Shown piece by piece: positions 55,473 through 64,000 of a stretch of 64,000 nucleotides of DNA. Below the pieces are notes generated by a model. The model was not told where the DNA came from, searched no databases, and saw only the letters and a program-made list of their open reading frames with translations. The stretch's first letter is position 1; every line of letters begins with the position of its first letter. Source of the stretch: Marinobacterium_A aestuariivivens (GTDB taxonomy: Bacteria; Pseudomonadota; Gammaproteobacteria; Pseudomonadales; Balneatricaceae). Location of the stretch: positions 4,464,001-4,528,000 of the forward strand of contig NZ_JBHSWE010000001.1 of assembly GCF_042661465.1 (NCBI RefSeq), written 5' to 3'. A program made the translations under genes and the position numbers.

Positions 55473-57470
55473 TTAGCTCAGCGGCCAGGGCATCTGCACC
55501 AGGTCCTGCAACAGGCCTTGGGGCAGATCCAGCACCATCAGGTGGGCCAGGGCGACGAGGAAGCCCAGCGCGGCGCCGGTCAGCGACAGGGTTCTGATCA
55601 GCGAGGTGCGCGCCTTGGTCATCAGGAAGACGACGAAGAACAGGCCGATGGCGATCAGGTAGCCGAACAGGTAGCAGCCGAGCACCAGTGCGGTTAGCCA
55701 GTACAGGTAGTGCGGCAGGCGCGCCACGGTGCTGTCGCTGTCGTAGCCCGCCTCGACCTCGTTGTCGAAGTTGACCGGGTCGTCGACCTGGCCGCGCAGC
55801 AGCTTGATCAGTACGATCAGCGACAGTACCAGCATCAGACCGCTGATGCCGGCGGTGAAAACGCCGCCGAGGAACGAGTGCTGGAAAGCGTCGTACAGCG
55901 CGAAGGCGAAGAAGGCGACGACCAGTGCGGCGAAGGCGGCCTGCGGCTTCAGGTTGCGGGCACGACGGCGCGGCGGCTCGTCGGTCGTCGGAGCCTCGGT
56001 GCTGTCGTCGCCGCTCTTGCGCTTGGCGCGGACGGCGAAGTAGACCGACAGTACGGTGATGAAGGCGATGATCATCACGCCCGGCTTGGTCAGGAAGGAC
56101 CAGCCGTCGAACTGGATCGCCTGGTACAGGTAGGTCTCCATGCCACCGGCCAACACGAAGCCGATCAGGAAGGCCGGGCGGGGCCAGTCGAAGCGCTTCA
56201 TCAGCACGCCGAGCACGCCGATCGCCAGCAGTGCGACCAGGTCGCCGAGGCTGCGGGTGGCCTGGAAGGCGGCGAAGCAGATCACCATCAGCATGAAGGG
56301 CGCCATCAGTGCGTACGGAATCAGCGTCAGGCGCGAGACCCATTTCGACAGGAACAGGCAGGAACCGGCGCCGATGACGTTGGCCAGTGCCAGCGACCAG
56401 ACGATGGTGTAGGTGGTGCCCAGTTCAGCGCCGACCATGGCGGGGCCGGGTTCGAGGCCGATCAGCACCATGCCGCCGAGGAACACCGCCATGCTACCGG
56501 AGCCGGGGATGCCGAACAGCAGCGTCGGCACCAGACCGCCGCCCTCCTTGGCGTTGTTGGCGGATTCGGGCGCGATGACGCCGCGCACGTCGCCGTTACC
56601 GAATCGGGGCTTTTCTTTGGTGGTTTGAACGGCATGGCCGTAGGCGATCCAGTCGACGACGCTGCCGCCGAGGCCCGGCAGGGCGCCAACGAGCGTACCG
56701 ATCACGGCGCAGCGGATTGCCAGCCACTTGTTGCGGATGACGTCCCTGAGGCCGTCCATCCAACCGCTGCCAAGTTCCGACGCTTCGTTGATGGCCCGGT
56801 TCTGGCGCAGCAGGTCGATGATTTCGGGAATCGCGAAGATGCCAAGGCCGACGACGACGAGCGGAATGCCGTCCATCAGGTAGATGTTGTCGAAGGACAT
56901 GCGGTATTCGCCGGTGGCGGGGGCGGCGCCTAGGCTGCCCAGCAGCACGCCGATACCGCAGGCGCTGATGCCTTTCACCAGGCTGTTGCCGGCGAGTACG
57001 CCGACCATGCTGAGCCCCAGCAAAGTGAGCATGAACAGCTCGGCGGAACCGAATGCCAGGATCAGCGGCCGGGCGATCAGAACGAAGGCTGTCAGCAGCA
57101 GGGCGCCTAGCAGGCCACCCAGCAGCGAGGCGCTGAAGGCGGCGCCCAGGGCGCGGGCCGCGTGGCCCTGCTTGGCCATCGGGAAGCCGTCCAGCACGGT
57201 GGCCTGGGAGGCGCTGGAGCCGGGAATGCCCATCAACACCGAAGTGAAGGTATCGGAAGTCGGAATGACCGCAACCAGGCCGATCAGCATCGCCAGTGCG
57301 GAGATCGGTTCCATGCCATAGAGGAACGGTAGCAGCAGCGAGAGGCCGGCGATACCGCCGAGGCCCGGGAAGATGCCGATCATCAGGCCGAGAAAGACGC
57401 CGCCGGCGAGATAGGCGATATGCTCGATGCTGAGCACGGTCAGCAGCGAGGAAGCAATAGTCTCAATCAT
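55473..57470 (-). CDS. tctA: TctA-TctB fusion, tripartite tricarboxylate transporter membrane protein
   Basis: 665 residues, unusually long for TctA (about 500). Residues 1-500 are TctA with LAGGVFLGLMIGIFPGLGG, LMGIPGSSASQATVLDGFPM and GALPGLGGSVVDWIAYGHAV. After a charged linker (about 495-515) four further helices form a TctB-like domain (FAALVVAFFAFALYDAF to the C-terminus). A separate tctB is absent, which supports a true fusion. ATG 57470 is chosen with AAGGTG 6 bases upstream. Together with TctC at 57538 it imports a di- or tricarboxylate using the ion gradient. Confidence 0.88.
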   Translation of the reverse strand: MIETIASSLLTVLSIEHIAYLAGGVFLGLMIGIFPGLGGIAGLSLLLPFLYGMEPISALAMLIGLVAVIPTSDTFTSVLMGIPGSSASQATVLDGFPMAKQGHAARALGAAFSASLLGGLLGALLLTAFVLIARPLILAFGSAELFMLTLLGLSMVGVLAGNSLVKGISACGIGVLLGSLGAAPATGEYRMSFDNIYLMDGIPLVVVGLGIFAIPEIIDLLRQNRAINEASELGSGWMDGLRDVIRNKWLAIRCAVIGTLVGALPGLGGSVVDWIAYGHAVQTTKEKPRFGNGDVRGVIAPESANNAKEGGGLVPTLLFGIPGSGSMAVFLGGMVLIGLEPGPAMVGAELGTTYTIVWSLALANVIGAGSCLFLSKWVSRLTLIPYALMAPFMLMVICFAAFQATRSLGDLVALLAIGVLGVLMKRFDWPRPAFLIGFVLAGGMETYLYQAIQFDGWSFLTKPGVMIIAFITVLSVYFAVRAKRKSGDDSTEAPTTDEPPRRRARNLKPQAAFAALVVAFFAFALYDAFQHSFLGGVFTAGISGLMLVLSLIVLIKLLRGQVDDPVNFDNEVEAGYDSDSTVARLPHYLYWLTALVLGCYLFGYLIAIGLFFVVFLMTKARTSLIRTLSLTGAALGFLVALAHLMVLDLPQGLLQDLVQMPWPLS

Positions 57471-57489
57471 GGGAATCACCTTGGGAAGG

Positions 57490-57521
57490 AGCGGGCTGGA
57501 CCTGCTTGGTCGCAGCCCGCT
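57490..57521. other. Hairpin between tctC and tctAB
   Basis: Perfect 9-bp arms AGCGGGCTG and CAGCCCGCT with a 14-base loop, in the 67-base gap after the tctC stop. It mirrors the hairpins after dctP genes elsewhere in the window and likely favours accumulation of the binding-protein message. Confidence 0.6.
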
Positions 57522-57537
57522 GAGGTGCCTGTAGGAA

Positions 57538-58671
57538 TCAGTCGGCGCTCGGTTCGAGACCGGCGCTGTAGCGGCTGTTGAGCCAGTCGATGATCCAGGC
57601 CTTGGCGGCGTCGTCGATTTTCAGTGCTTCGGCAAACATCATCTGGGCATCGCCGCCAACAGCCTGCTCGTAGTTGCCGAGTACGTCTTCGGCCTCGGTC
57701 TCGAAGCCAGGCTTGGCGATGACTTTCGCCACGGCTTCGCTGTAGGCCTGCACGACCTCTTCAGGCGTGCCCTTGGGCAGGAAGAGGCCTTTCTGGGCCG
57801 CATAGCCGGCGATGAAGAAGGATTTCCAGGCACGGAAAGCTTCGGAGTTCGGCGCTTCGCCATGCACCATCTCGTAGGCTTCGACGAAATGCGGCAGGTT
57901 CGGGAAGTTCGGATCGCGCTTGATCTTGCCGTCCTTGCCCAGTACGCCGTAGCTGAACAGCGGGATGGCCTTGCCTTCGTCAACCAGCGGCTGGACCTTC
58001 TTGATGAAGGCCGAGGTGGTCTGGGCGTCGATGTTGACCTCGCCGCGCTCGAACGCCAGGCGACCCTCGCCGCGCCCCTTCATCCCGAAAACGGCCTTGA
58101 CGTCCATATCCAGCAGGTCGAGCGCAAGCAGTGTCACCAGGTCCATGCTGGTGGCACCCTGGCTGGCAAACTTAAGGTCCTGCCCCTTGAGCTTGGCGAG
58201 ATCCGCGACCGAGTCGATACCCAGGTCTGCGCTGACATAGACGACACCGCCGGTGGGCGATGCCAGCACCGCGGCCCAGTCCTTGTAGTCGTAACGCACA
58301 CGGCTGTCGCCAAGGATGTACGGGAACATGGTCGAAGCTGAGGAAGCCAGAACATCGCGGCCATCCGGCTTGGCGCGCAGCTGGAACTGGTTGGCGCCGC
58401 TGGTGGAACCACCGCCCGGAATGTTCTTGACCACCATCACCGGGCCGCCTGGCAGCTGTTCGGCAACCAGCGGTGCGTAGAAGCGGCCCCAGGTATCGGA
58501 GCCGCCGCCTTCCTTGAAGGGCATGACCATTTCGATGCGATCGCCGGCGAAGTCGACGGCCAAGGCGGCGGATGGCAGCGCCAGGGCGCCGGCGCCGAGG
58601 GTGGCGGCGGCAATCGAGCTGCGCAGAGAACGTGCAACATTGGCAATGAGAGTCTGGTTCGATTTTTTCAT
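57538..58671 (-). CDS. tctC: Tripartite tricarboxylate transporter binding protein TctC
   Basis: 377 residues with signal peptide (about 1-38, cleavage after AALA). The Bug/TctC fold shows IEMVMPFKEGGGSDTWGRF at the ligand loop, VVKNIPGGGSTSGANQF and LKFASQGATSMDLVTLL. It captures an organic acid in the periplasm for the TctA-TctB fusion. The C-terminus is somewhat longer than average Bug proteins. First gene of the carrier operon after the PrpF-like isomerase, 122 bases downstream of it. Confidence 0.9.
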   Translation of the reverse strand: MKKSNQTLIANVARSLRSSIAAATLGAGALALPSAALAVDFAGDRIEMVMPFKEGGGSDTWGRFYAPLVAEQLPGGPVMVVKNIPGGGSTSGANQFQLRAKPDGRDVLASSASTMFPYILGDSRVRYDYKDWAAVLASPTGGVVYVSADLGIDSVADLAKLKGQDLKFASQGATSMDLVTLLALDLLDMDVKAVFGMKGRGEGRLAFERGEVNIDAQTTSAFIKKVQPLVDEGKAIPLFSYGVLGKDGKIKRDPNFPNLPHFVEAYEMVHGEAPNSEAFRAWKSFFIAGYAAQKGLFLPKGTPEEVVQAYSEAVAKVIAKPGFETEAEDVLGNYEQAVGGDAQMMFAEALKIDDAAKAWIIDWLNSRYSAGLEPSAD

Positions 58672-58792
58672 GGTATGGATCTCTTATTGTTGTGGCCGGA
58701 AAAACAGGGAGATTGAGGTTCCGGCACGGGTCAAGGTATCCCCTGAAGCTGTCATCAAGCTGTCAGTCGGATACAGGTTGCAAAAAACTGGC

Positions 58793-59893
58793 TCAGGATG
58801 CCCTGGAGTGATGGCCGTTCCAGATCGAGCCCGGTACGTAGAGTTCGCCGCGGAACAGTCGACGGGCCGTGCGCACGACGCCGGCGCGATGTATCTCGAT
58901 GCCTTTGGCGGACAGTGCGCTGTCGAGCACGATGTCGATCTGGCCACTTGGATGTTCCAGTCGAACCTGTCCGTTGGCGGCCACCGGCGTGGCCAGTGGA
59001 GCCGAGACCGATCCCGGCAGCAATGCCGAGGCACTGACACAGATGGCGCCGGTCACCGCATGGCTGGCATGGCAGTTGTCCGGGACAAAGTAACGCGACG
59101 TCAGGGTGCCGCCGTGACGCGGCGCGCTGACCAGCGCGACCTTGGGAATGACCTTGCCGCGGGCATCGCCGAGGCCCATTTTCCAGGCGGCGGCCAGGCG
59201 GATTTTCTCGATGCGCGCCAGCAGTTCGCGGTCGCCGTCGAGTTCGGCCTTGGATTCGCTGCCGGTCTTGCCGAGCGATGCCGCGTCGATGATCACCATC
59301 GGCACCGCGGCGTCGATACAGGTAACCGGCACGCCGTCGATGAGGTCCCAGACGTTGCCGGTGGGCAGCAGTTTGCCGGTCTTGCTGCCGGCGACGTCGA
59401 GGAAGTTCAGCAGCACCGGGGCGGCACTGCCCTCGACACCATCGATGCGGGTGTCGCCTTCGTACTCGACCTGACCACCGGGCGTACGCACGCAGACCTC
59501 GATCAGCTTGTCGGTATTGACGTTGCGCACCCGCACGAGGGTTTCGTCGCCGGTTGGCGTCACCAGTCCGGCATCGATGGCGAAGGGGCCGACGCCAGCG
59601 AGGATGTTGCCGCAGGACGGGCCGATGTCGACGTGAAGCCGGTCGATGCCGACCTGGGCGAACAGGTAGTCGACATCGGCCGCCGGGTGGCTGGAGCGGG
59701 ACACTATGGCAGCTTTGCTGGTCAGCGAAGTGCCGCCGCCGATACCGTCGATCTGCTGGGCGTTGGGTGAGCCCATCGCCGCCAGCAGCACCTGCTCCTG
59801 GGTGGCCCAGTCGGCCGGCAGGTCGGTGGCGAGGAAGTAGGGGCCGCGGGAGGTGCCGCCTCTCATCATGGTGCAGGGGATAGCTGTCTGCAT
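58793..59893 (-). CDS. PrpF-family isomerase (4-oxalomesaconate tautomerase/aconitate isomerase-like)
   Basis: 366 residues. Diaminopimelate-epimerase fold repeated twice: MMRGGTSRGPYFLATDLPAD at the start, QIDGIGGGTSLTSKAAIVS, HVDIGPSCGNILAGVGPFAI with the conserved Cys-Gly-Asn, and the C-terminal LEHPSGQIDIVL. The family moves double bonds in unsaturated tri- or dicarboxylates (2-methylaconitate, 4-oxalomesaconate, trans-aconitate). It most resembles the GalD group by its first 60 residues, but no gallate genes are near. With TctC/TctAB downstream, isomerisation of an imported aconitate-like acid is the best reading. ATG 59893; the open frame to 60013 lacks a ribosome site. Confidence 0.82.
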   Translation of the reverse strand: MQTAIPCTMMRGGTSRGPYFLATDLPADWATQEQVLLAAMGSPNAQQIDGIGGGTSLTSKAAIVSRSSHPAADVDYLFAQVGIDRLHVDIGPSCGNILAGVGPFAIDAGLVTPTGDETLVRVRNVNTDKLIEVCVRTPGGQVEYEGDTRIDGVEGSAAPVLLNFLDVAGSKTGKLLPTGNVWDLIDGVPVTCIDAAVPMVIIDAASLGKTGSESKAELDGDRELLARIEKIRLAAAWKMGLGDARGKVIPKVALVSAPRHGGTLTSRYFVPDNCHASHAVTGAICVSASALLPGSVSAPLATPVAANGQVRLEHPSGQIDIVLDSALSAKGIEIHRAGVVRTARRLFRGELYVPGSIWNGHHSRAS

Positions 59894-60431
59894 GGTTTTG
59901 GTCTCGGTTGAGCGGTCCGCAATTGGTTTAAAACTTCTAGCTCTAGAGCGGTGCTGGCTCGGTCCGTAAGCCCTGCTGATAATCAAGATACGTTTACTTA
60001 GAAAGGCGGACAAACCATATATTTTTTCTGTTTGATATAGAAAAACTAAACTTTATGTCGAGTCGTCTCGTCATCACACCCAAAAACTGCCGACATTGAT
60101 AATGACCGCTGATCATGCAACTTTCTAAGCAGGAGACCTCATGGTTGCAGAAGGAAATGCAATAAGATCAATAAAAACAGCTTATTAGGTGCTGTTCTTG
60201 ATCCTGTCGTTAAAGGCGTTTCAATACCGAAGCCGTGCTTTGGCGGAAGAGAAACTTGTTCTCGTCGAGTGTTCTAATCGGGGTGGATGGCATTAGGGGG
60301 AAGTAAGGTCTAGAATTACTAAACAAATAGTATGGCCCTCCGAAAGCCTGTACTTGGCACTCGGCTTTTTGCACTGATAGATCGCCATGACTACGAATTG
60401 ATTATATTTTCTATAGCAAGAGGAGCAGGCG
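59894..60431. other. AT-rich divergent promoter region with two inverted repeats
   Basis: About 540 bases between the prpF-like gene and the divergent LysR gene, markedly AT-richer than the flanking genes. It contains TTTTTCT-N9-AGAAAAA at 60023-60045, a possible LysR-type site, and a bulged hairpin at 60166-60203 with arms GATCAA..AACAGC and GCTGTT..TTGATC. No gene is seen. Confidence 0.55.
60023..60045. promoter_or_regulatory. Candidate LysR binding site
   Basis: Perfect 7-bp arms TTTTTCT and AGAAAAA separated by nine bases, about 130 bases upstream of the prpF-like gene. The spacing suits an LTTR recognition site; the adjacent divergent LysR gene is the obvious candidate. Confidence 0.4.
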
Positions 60432-61359
60432 ATGAGACGAATGCCGCCGCTAAAGGCGTTGCGGACCTTTGAAGCCGCCGGTCGGCTCGAGAGCTTGAAG
60501 AAGGCGGCCGACGAGCTGCATGTGACGACCGGTGCCGTCAGCCAGCAGATAAAGTTGCTGGAGGAATTCATCGGCGTCGATCTGTTCAAGCGTATGAACA
60601 AGTCCGTCCGGTTGACCGAAGCCGGACGCGAGGCTCTGCCATTCGTCGAGGAGGCGTTCGAGCTGCTGAACCAGGCTGTGATCAAGGCGCAGGAGTTCGG
60701 CAACCAGAAACTGATCACGGTGAGCGTGGCTCCGTCGTTCGGCGCCAAATGGCTGCTGCCCAGACTCGAGTTGTTCCGCCGCGGCCATCCCGACATCGAC
60801 CTGCGGGTCGATGCGTCGACGCGGCTGGTGGACTTTTCCTCGAGGACGTGGACCTGGCGATCCGCTACGGCCCCCGAAGGAGCGAGGGCTGCATCTTGAA
60901 CTGCTGACCGACGAGGAACTCTTCCCGGTCTGCAGCCCGCGGCTGCTGGAGCGCGGCCATCGCTTCGCGCACCCGTCGGACCTGGCCGGCCAGACGCTGC
61001 TGCATTTCGAGGGTCGTGCCGATGACCGCGACTTTCCGGGCTGGAATCAGTGGCTGTCAGTGGCCGGTGTAGCGGGTCTCGAGGTGGTTAACGGCCCGCG
61101 CTTCAGTATGTCGAGCATGGTATTGCAGGCGGCGATGGACGGGCAGGGAATTGCCCTTGGCAGCAGCGTGCTGGCGGCCGACGACCTGCGTGCCGGGCGC
61201 CTGGTGCGCTTGTTCGAGACCAGCGTTCGGGCCAAACACAACTACTATCTGATATGCACACGCAATACCTTCAACCGGCCGGACATTCAGCGTTTCGTGC
61301 GCTGGATAAAGGCGGAGATGGGTGGAGACCGCGATGAGAGTCCTGATCGTCGAGGATGA
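60432..61359 (+). CDS. LysR-family regulator (GcvA-like), two one-base frameshifts
   Basis: About 310 residues after joining. HTH: PPLKALRTFEAAGRLESLKK then ADELHVTTGAVSQQIKLLEE, of the GcvA branch. The effector domain begins LITVSVAPSFGAKWLLPRLE. T is missing at 60834-60837 and C at 60871-60875; between them EDVDLAIRYGP, the conserved GcvA-type motif, is read in a third frame. It resumes LHLELLTDEELFPVCSPRLL. Probably regulates the divergent prpF-tct operon. The stop overlaps the response-regulator start by 26 bases. GAGGAG precedes the ATG. Confidence 0.85.
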
Positions 61360-62005
61360 CAGCACCCTCGGAGAAGCCATCAGTCGGCACTTGCAGAAGC
61401 AGGGGCAGGCCGTCGACTGGATCGCCGATGGGGCCCTGGCGGACCGGGTTCTGGCGCAGCAGTCATTCGATCTGATCATTCTGGATCTGAACCTGCCGGG
61501 GCTTGGCGGCGAGCGGGTGCTGGAGAAGTTGCGGCGCCGCGATGATCCCGCGCCGGTACTGATACTGACGGCGCGCGGGCAGGTCGAGGACCGCATCGCG
61601 CTGTTGAACCTCGGCGCCGACGACTACCTCACCAAGCCGTTCGATTTCGGCGAACTCGACGCCCGTTGCCGGGCGCTGCTGCGTCGCAGTCAGGGGCAGG
61701 CGCAGGATCTGCTGAAGCTTGGCAATACCGAACTGGATCGCAGGGCCTGCGAGGTGCGGATTGACGGTCGACTCATCGAGCTGGCGCCGCGGGAGCTGCG
61801 GCTGCTGGAAGTGTTCATGAGCCACACCGGTCGGGTGTTGAGCAAGGCGGAGTTGATCGACCACCTCTACGGCTTCGACGAGACACCCGGAGCCAACGCG
61901 ATCGAGCTGTATGTCGGTCGCCTGCGCAAGAAAATGGAACAGAGTTCAGTTCAGATCTGCACCCTGCGGGGCCTCGGCTATGTGGTTAAAACTCCGTCGT
62001 CCTGA
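61334..62005 (+). CDS. OmpR-family response regulator (TctD-like)
   Basis: 223 residues. Receiver domain: MRVLIVEDDSTLGEAI with the acidic pocket, phosphoacceptor Asp in LIILDLNLPGLGG (Asp 51), switch Thr in LILTARGQ, Lys in LTKPFDFGEL. C-terminal winged helix about 125-220 with LAPRELRLLEVFMSHTGRVL and NAIELYVGRLRKKM. It matches TctD/QseB-type regulators. It overlaps both LysR (upstream) and the kinase (downstream), so the three are translationally coupled. GGTGGAG precedes ATG 61334. Confidence 0.92.
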   Translation: MRVLIVEDDSTLGEAISRHLQKQGQAVDWIADGALADRVLAQQSFDLIILDLNLPGLGGERVLEKLRRRDDPAPVLILTARGQVEDRIALLNLGADDYLTKPFDFGELDARCRALLRRSQGQAQDLLKLGNTELDRRACEVRIDGRLIELAPRELRLLEVFMSHTGRVLSKAELIDHLYGFDETPGANAIELYVGRLRKKMEQSSVQICTLRGLGYVVKTPSS

Positions 62006-63400
62006 GCCGGCACGCTGGTCGATCCGGCGAAAGCTTCTGCTGCTGACGCTGGTGCTACTGGGCGCCATTTCGGTTTTCGCGCTGCGGGCGGCCCAGAGCT
62101 ACAGCCAGCGCGCCGCCGGGCTTTCGTATGACCGGCTGTTGACCGGTGCGGCGCTGCAGATCGCCGAGCACATCGGCCTGCATGACGGTCGCGTGGTGGT
62201 GGATCTGCCGCGTGCCGCCTTCGAGACGCTGGCGCTGGCGCCTGAAGACCGCGTCTTCTATCGAGTGCTCGGACCGGGCGACGCCCATATCACCGGTTAT
62301 GCCGACCTGCCGTTGCCGACCGACGAGGCCGATGTGCGACATCCTGGCGATGCCTTCCGCCAGTATTTCTTCGATGCCTCCTATGGCGGCGAGCCGGTGC
62401 GTTTTCTGGTGCTCAGCCGGCTGCTGACCGAGACCGACTTCAGCGGCACCATTCGCATCCAGCTGGGCCAGACAACGCGAGCCCGGCAGGCTCTGGCCGG
62501 CGAGATCAGCCTGCGCGCCGTGCAACTGGTGGCGGTGTTGTTCCTGATTACCCTGCTGCTGGTGTCGGCAGGCATCTGGATGACACTGCGGCCGCTCGAG
62601 CGGCTGAACCGGGCGCTGGCGCAAAGGTCCCCGGTGGATCTGAGCCCGCTGGAAGTGGCCGTGCCGCGGGAGATATCGCGTCTGGTACAGACCCTCAATC
62701 ACCTGATGCTGCAGCTCGGCGGTACTTTGAACCGGTTGCAGCGCTTCACCAGCGAAGCGGCACACCAGATCCGCACACCCTGGCCGGGCTGCGCTCACAG
62801 GCGCAGAATGCGCGCGCCGAGGAAGACGAGACGTTACGGTGGCGTCAGCTCGGACAGATCATCGAGTCTGCCGACCGGCTCAGCGATACCGTTGATCAGC
62901 TACTCAAACAGGCGGTGCTGACGCACCGGTTGCGCAGCGAGCAGGACGAGCGGCTAGCGCTCGATGAACTGGTGCTGGAAGTGTGCCGTGAGCTGGCGGT
63001 ACCGGCACTGGAGCGTGATGTCGAGCTGGCATACGACGGCACAGCGGGGATCGAGCTAAAGGGTAACCGCTTCGCCCTCAAGCAAATGCTCCAGAACCTG
63101 GTCGAGAATGCCATCCGCTACAGCGAGCCGGGCAGCGATGTACAGGTGACGTTGCAGCGAGACGGGAGTGGGGTGCTGCTCAGCGTCACCGACCGGGGAC
63201 CGGGTATTGCGGATGCCGAGAAACCGCTGGTGTTCGAGCGCTTCTACCGCAGCCCCGGTAACAGCCGTTCCGGTTCCGGTCTCGGGCTGGCCATCGCTCA
63301 GGAAGTCGCCGGACACCACAGGGCCAGCCTGCGGCTGAAGGACAACGCGCCGCAAGGCCTCATTGTCGAGGTCCATTTTCCGTCAGGGAGGCTGTCATGA
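61980..63400 (+). CDS. Sensor histidine kinase (TctE-like), one-base frameshift
   Basis: About 474 residues. Two membrane helices (LLLLTLVLLGAISVFALRAA near 20 and VAVLFLITLLLVSAGIWMTL near 185) bracket a 2CSK_N-type periplasmic sensor of about 140 residues. A HAMP-like segment follows, then the H-box SEAAHQIRTPLAGLRSQ. The break is at 62778-62780 (CCC for CCCC), just after HQIRTP. N-box MLQNLVENAIRYSEPGS, then TDRGPGIADAEKPLVFERFYR and SGSGLGLAIAQEV. It should sense a periplasmic organic acid and phosphorylate the regulator at 61334. The stop overlaps the binding-protein start by 4 bases. Confidence 0.9.
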
Positions 63401-64000
63401 AGCTGATCGGCCCTGCACTGCTGTGCCTGTTGACGACCTTTGTCAGTTGCTCGGTCGATGCCGAAGTGCTTCACGATCTGCCGGCGGCCGGCCAGGAAAC
63501 CGCGGTGCTGGAGGTCCATGCCGGCGCCGACTTCGCTGCCATCAAGCCGGTGCTCGCGGCGTTTCAGCGCCGGTACCCGGGCATTCGCCTGCGCTATCAC
63601 GAATTCGGTACCCTCGAGCTCTATCACGCCTTCCTCGAACGCTACCCGCAGACGCCAGACCTTGTCATGAGTTCGGCGATGGACCTGCAGGTGAAGCTGG
63701 TCAATGACGGCTATGCCCACCCCTATCGCTCGGCCGAGACCGACCGGTTGCCCGAGTGGGCGCGCTGGCGCGACGAGATCTTCGGCATCACCTACGAGCC
63801 CGCGGTCTTCGTGCTCAATACCGGCTTTCTCGACAACGAGTCCGTGCCTGCCAGCCGTGCCGAGCTGATCGACCTGATCCGGCGCAAGGGCGACCAGGTG
63901 CGCGGGCGCATCGGCACCTTCGATATCGAACGGGTCGGCATCGGCTACCTGGTCTGGTCCCACGACAACCAGAGAACCGCCAGCAACGGCCGGCTGCTGG
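63397..64000 (+). CDS. Periplasmic binding protein (iron/AfuA-like, class II), coupled to the sensor kinase (partial)
   Basis: 201 residues to the window edge, open throughout. Signal peptide about 1-23 (SCSVDA-E). Binding-protein features are LEVHAGADFAAIKPVLAAFQ, RRYPGIRLRYHEFGTLELYH, TPDLVMSSAMDLQVKLVNDG and EIFGITYEPAVFVLNTGFL, as in AfuA/FbpA-like or TctC-unrelated class II proteins. ATGA overlap with the kinase stop and no visible transporter partner suggest a co-sensor that presents ligand to the kinase rather than an importer subunit. The C-terminus lies outside the window. Confidence 0.82.
   Translation, partial: MKLIGPALLCLLTTFVSCSVDAEVLHDLPAAGQETAVLEVHAGADFAAIKPVLAAFQRRYPGIRLRYHEFGTLELYHAFLERYPQTPDLVMSSAMDLQVKLVNDGYAHPYRSAETDRLPEWARWRDEIFGITYEPAVFVLNTGFLDNESVPASRAELIDLIRRKGDQVRGRIGTFDIERVGIGYLVWSHDNQRTASNGRLL

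Noticed and set aside
55710..56933. A 407-codon open frame antisense to the TctA-TctB gene
   Set aside because: The product is a low-complexity Gly/Gln/Asp/His-rich string and mirrors the helices of the carrier on the other strand.

Overview
The window looks like part of the chromosome of a GC-rich marine-type gammaproteobacterium, possibly an Oceanospirillales/Marinobacterium-like organism. This rests on the density of TRAP and TTT transporters, sugar-acid enzymes and GntR/LacI regulators; no rRNA or tRNA gene is present to confirm the taxonomy. Coding density is high.

Layout. 1-3.2 kb: the start of a Tat-exported acetamidase/formamidase, a truncated RAYT transposase, and an IS91-type element with a broken tyrosine recombinase and an intact HUH transposase. 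3.3-16.8 kb: a sugar-acid cluster (FCD-GntR regulator, PdxA-like dehydrogenase, enolase-superfamily dehydratase, GguC/AraD1 protein, TRAP dctPQM plus a second dctP, two lactonase-type proteins, alpha-ketoglutarate-semialdehyde dehydrogenase) that reads as a Weimberg-type non-phosphorylative route from a pentonate or pentonolactone to 2-oxoglutarate. It ends with a YciI-like protein and a bile-acid-symporter-type carrier. 16.9-27 kb: a LacI regulator divergent from a TRAP transporter and a complete tetronate pathway (ltnD, otnK, otnC, otnI) with a secreted esterase and a dedicated tpiA. 27-37.8 kb: an SMP-30 lactonase, a ribose-type ABC importer, a CUT1 ABC importer, and a DOMON-cytochrome b561 protein. 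38-44.6 kb: a second LacI, a diheme cytochrome c, a cyclic-nucleotide-binding protein, a second FCD-GntR paralogue and another TRAP system. 45-52.4 kb: an unrecognised exported protein, a P2-type cation ATPase, an acyl-CoA ligase and a thiolase. 53-54 kb: an Xre/MbcA-RES toxin-antitoxin pair. 54.6-64 kb: a tricarboxylate module (universal stress protein, TctA-TctB fusion, TctC, PrpF/GalD-like isomerase) divergent from a coupled LysR - response regulator - sensor kinase - binding-protein operon.

How it fits together. The two FCD-GntR paralogues have almost identical DNA-binding domains. Five sites of the form TGGTA-N9-TACCA (21 bp with flanks) lie upstream of both gntR genes, the pdxA/dehydratase operon, the SMP-30 gene and the ribose-type ABC operon, which suggests one regulon of at least five promoters. 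The tetronate operon has its own three-site LacI control. The CUT1 operon has a perfect TGTTATCGATAACA palindrome likely read by the second LacI.

Caution on quality. Eighteen otherwise well-preserved genes are broken by 21 small deletions, nearly all the loss of one base in a short G, C or T run. I read these as base-calling or assembly errors rather than mass pseudogenisation, and annotate each such gene across its break.
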